A program made the position numbers and the translations under genes. Shown here piece after piece: positions 15,770 to 16,505 of a DNA stretch of 16,505 nucleotides (its first letter is position 1; each line of letters opens with the position of its first letter). Source of the DNA: Porticoccaceae bacterium (GTDB lineage Bacteria > Pseudomonadota > Gammaproteobacteria > Pseudomonadales > Porticoccaceae); the NCBI GenBank assembly GCA_002701765.1, contig NZXB01000014.1:22067-38571 (forward strand), read 5' to 3'. The notes below the pieces were generated by a model, which did no database searches, had not been told where the DNA came from, and was given only the letters and a program-made list of their open reading frames with translations.

Positions 15770-15781
15770 TTTCTGCAGAAA
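15770..15781. repeat. 12-bp perfect palindrome between A3 and the yheS-like gene
   Basis: TTTCTGCAGAAA is perfectly self-complementary. It lies about 136 bp above the A3 ATG in a 232-bp gap that otherwise shows only a weak GCGG/CCGC hairpin (about 15799-15813) and a GACC-TAGT-GGTC dyad (15819-15830). It may be an operator for A3 or chance. Confidence 0.22.
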
Positions 15782-15866
15782 AAACGTTAATTGTTCAGCG
15801 GTGAAGCTCCGCAAGTAAGACCTAGTGGTCAAATAAACACCGTATACTTCTCAGTTTTCAAAGGCA

Positions 15867-16505
15867 CTAATTTTCATTCTTTAGTTTCTTTTTACTTTCC
15901 AATATTTCTTGCGTGTCCAACCATTCACTTTCCAAATCAATCAAATTTGATTTTGTAAGCGCTTGATCAGAAATAAGTTTTTTCAATCTGTCTTTTTCCA
16001 TGGGCTCATAAACGCTTGGATTAGCCAACTTAAGCTCAATGCTGCGCAAGATAGCATTTGTGTTGTCTATTTCAGATTCCAGCAACCTGATCTTTTTAGT
16101 TAAAGGGGCAAACGATTGACGATGCTCTGCAGCTTCTTGTCGCGCGATTTTTTTATTTCCATGCGATGTGAGATCACATTCACCCTTTTTGTCAGATTTA
16201 CCGGATAGATCCGCCAGATAATTTTGATAATCCTCCAGATCTCCATCGAACTCGGACACAAGACCCTCAGCGACCAGATAAAAATTATCAATGGTACTTC
16301 GCATTAGGTGACGATCATGAGAAATAAGCACGACAGCCCCTGAAAAGCTTTGCAAAGCCACTGCCAAGGCATGCCGCATGTCCAGATCGAGGTGATTAGT
16401 CGGCTCATCCAGGAGTAGTAGATTTGGGTTTTTCCAAACGAGAATAGCAAGAGCCAAACGCGCTTTTTCGCCTCCGGAAAATTTTAGGATGGGATCCAAC
16501 GCTTT
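15867..16505 (-). CDS. yheS: ABC-F family ATPase, YheS-like (5' part off window)
   Basis: The last 212 residues of an ABC-F protein are present and in frame to the window edge. They include the second-domain signature FSGGEKARLALA near the window edge, Walker B with LLLLDEPTNHLDLD, the H-switch SHDRH about 28 residues later, and FDGDLEDYQNYL. A charged C-terminal coiled-coil region follows, ending in KKKLKNEN. The wording of these motifs and the tail (EWLDTQEIL) match E. coli YheS more than Uup or EttA. ABC-F proteins bind the ribosomal E-site region and modulate translation; they have no membrane domain. The gene is conserved housekeeping and marks the boundary of the accessory cluster, with a 232-bp gap before A3. 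No clear terminator follows the stop. Confidence 0.88.
   Translation of the reverse strand, partial: KALDPILKFSGGEKARLALAILVWKNPNLLLLDEPTNHLDLDMRHALAVALQSFSGAVVLISHDRHLMRSTIDNFYLVAEGLVSEFDGDLEDYQNYLADLSGKSDKKGECDLTSHGNKKIARQEAAEHRQSFAPLTKKIRLLESEIDNTNAILRSIELKLANPSVYEPMEKDRLKKLISDQALTKSNLIDLESEWLDTQEILESKKKLKNEN

Noticed and set aside
15647..15832. 61-codon ORF on the minus strand between A3 and the yheS-like gene
   Set aside because: No recognisable domain, no good ribosome site, and a composition expected of translated intergenic DNA.

Overview
This 16.5 kb window looks like an accessory metabolic region from a gammaproteobacterium of moderate, somewhat AT-leaning composition. The taxonomic hint is the ABC-F ATPase at the right edge, which reads like the C-terminal half of enterobacterial YheS. 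Every gene I can support lies on the minus strand, so transcription runs from right to left and is described in that order. I see no rRNA, tRNA, CRISPR array, insertion sequence or convincing intrinsic terminator.

Right edge and central block (16505 to 3811): the partial yheS-like gene is followed by a divergent, stand-alone GcvT-like gene (A3). Next comes a tightly coupled operon: flavoprotein B2, flavoprotein C2, GcvT-like A2 and a Gfa/CENP-V zinc protein. B2/C2 overlap by 8 bp, C2/A2 overlap by 4 bp, and the A2-Gfa gap is 22 bp. After an intergenic region with inverted repeats comes an unrecognised membrane protein. A second cassette follows: a possible 30-codon leader ORF, flavoprotein C1, flavoprotein B1 and GcvT-like A1. 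The two cassettes hold the same three protein types in a different order (B-C-A and C-B-A).

Left block (3810 to 1): an AraC-family regulator with an NTF2/SnoaL-like N-terminal domain follows, preceded by a good sigma-70 promoter and a 20-bp-spaced direct repeat. Then come a PuuB-like gamma-glutamylputrescine oxidase and a Tat-targeted, spermidine-dehydrogenase-like flavoprotein that runs off the left edge.

Working model (inference): each B-C flavoprotein pair oxidises a methylated amine. A GcvT-like partner passes the one-carbon unit to tetrahydrofolate, and Gfa handles escaping formaldehyde. This would be a split version of dimethylglycine dehydrogenase or sarcosine oxidase, where flavin and folate modules are usually fused or tightly associated. 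The neighbouring polyamine oxidases suggest a methylated polyamine, amino acid or betaine as substrate, but nothing in the sequence identifies it. This twice-present flavoprotein-pair plus GcvT module is the best candidate here for an uncharacterised system.
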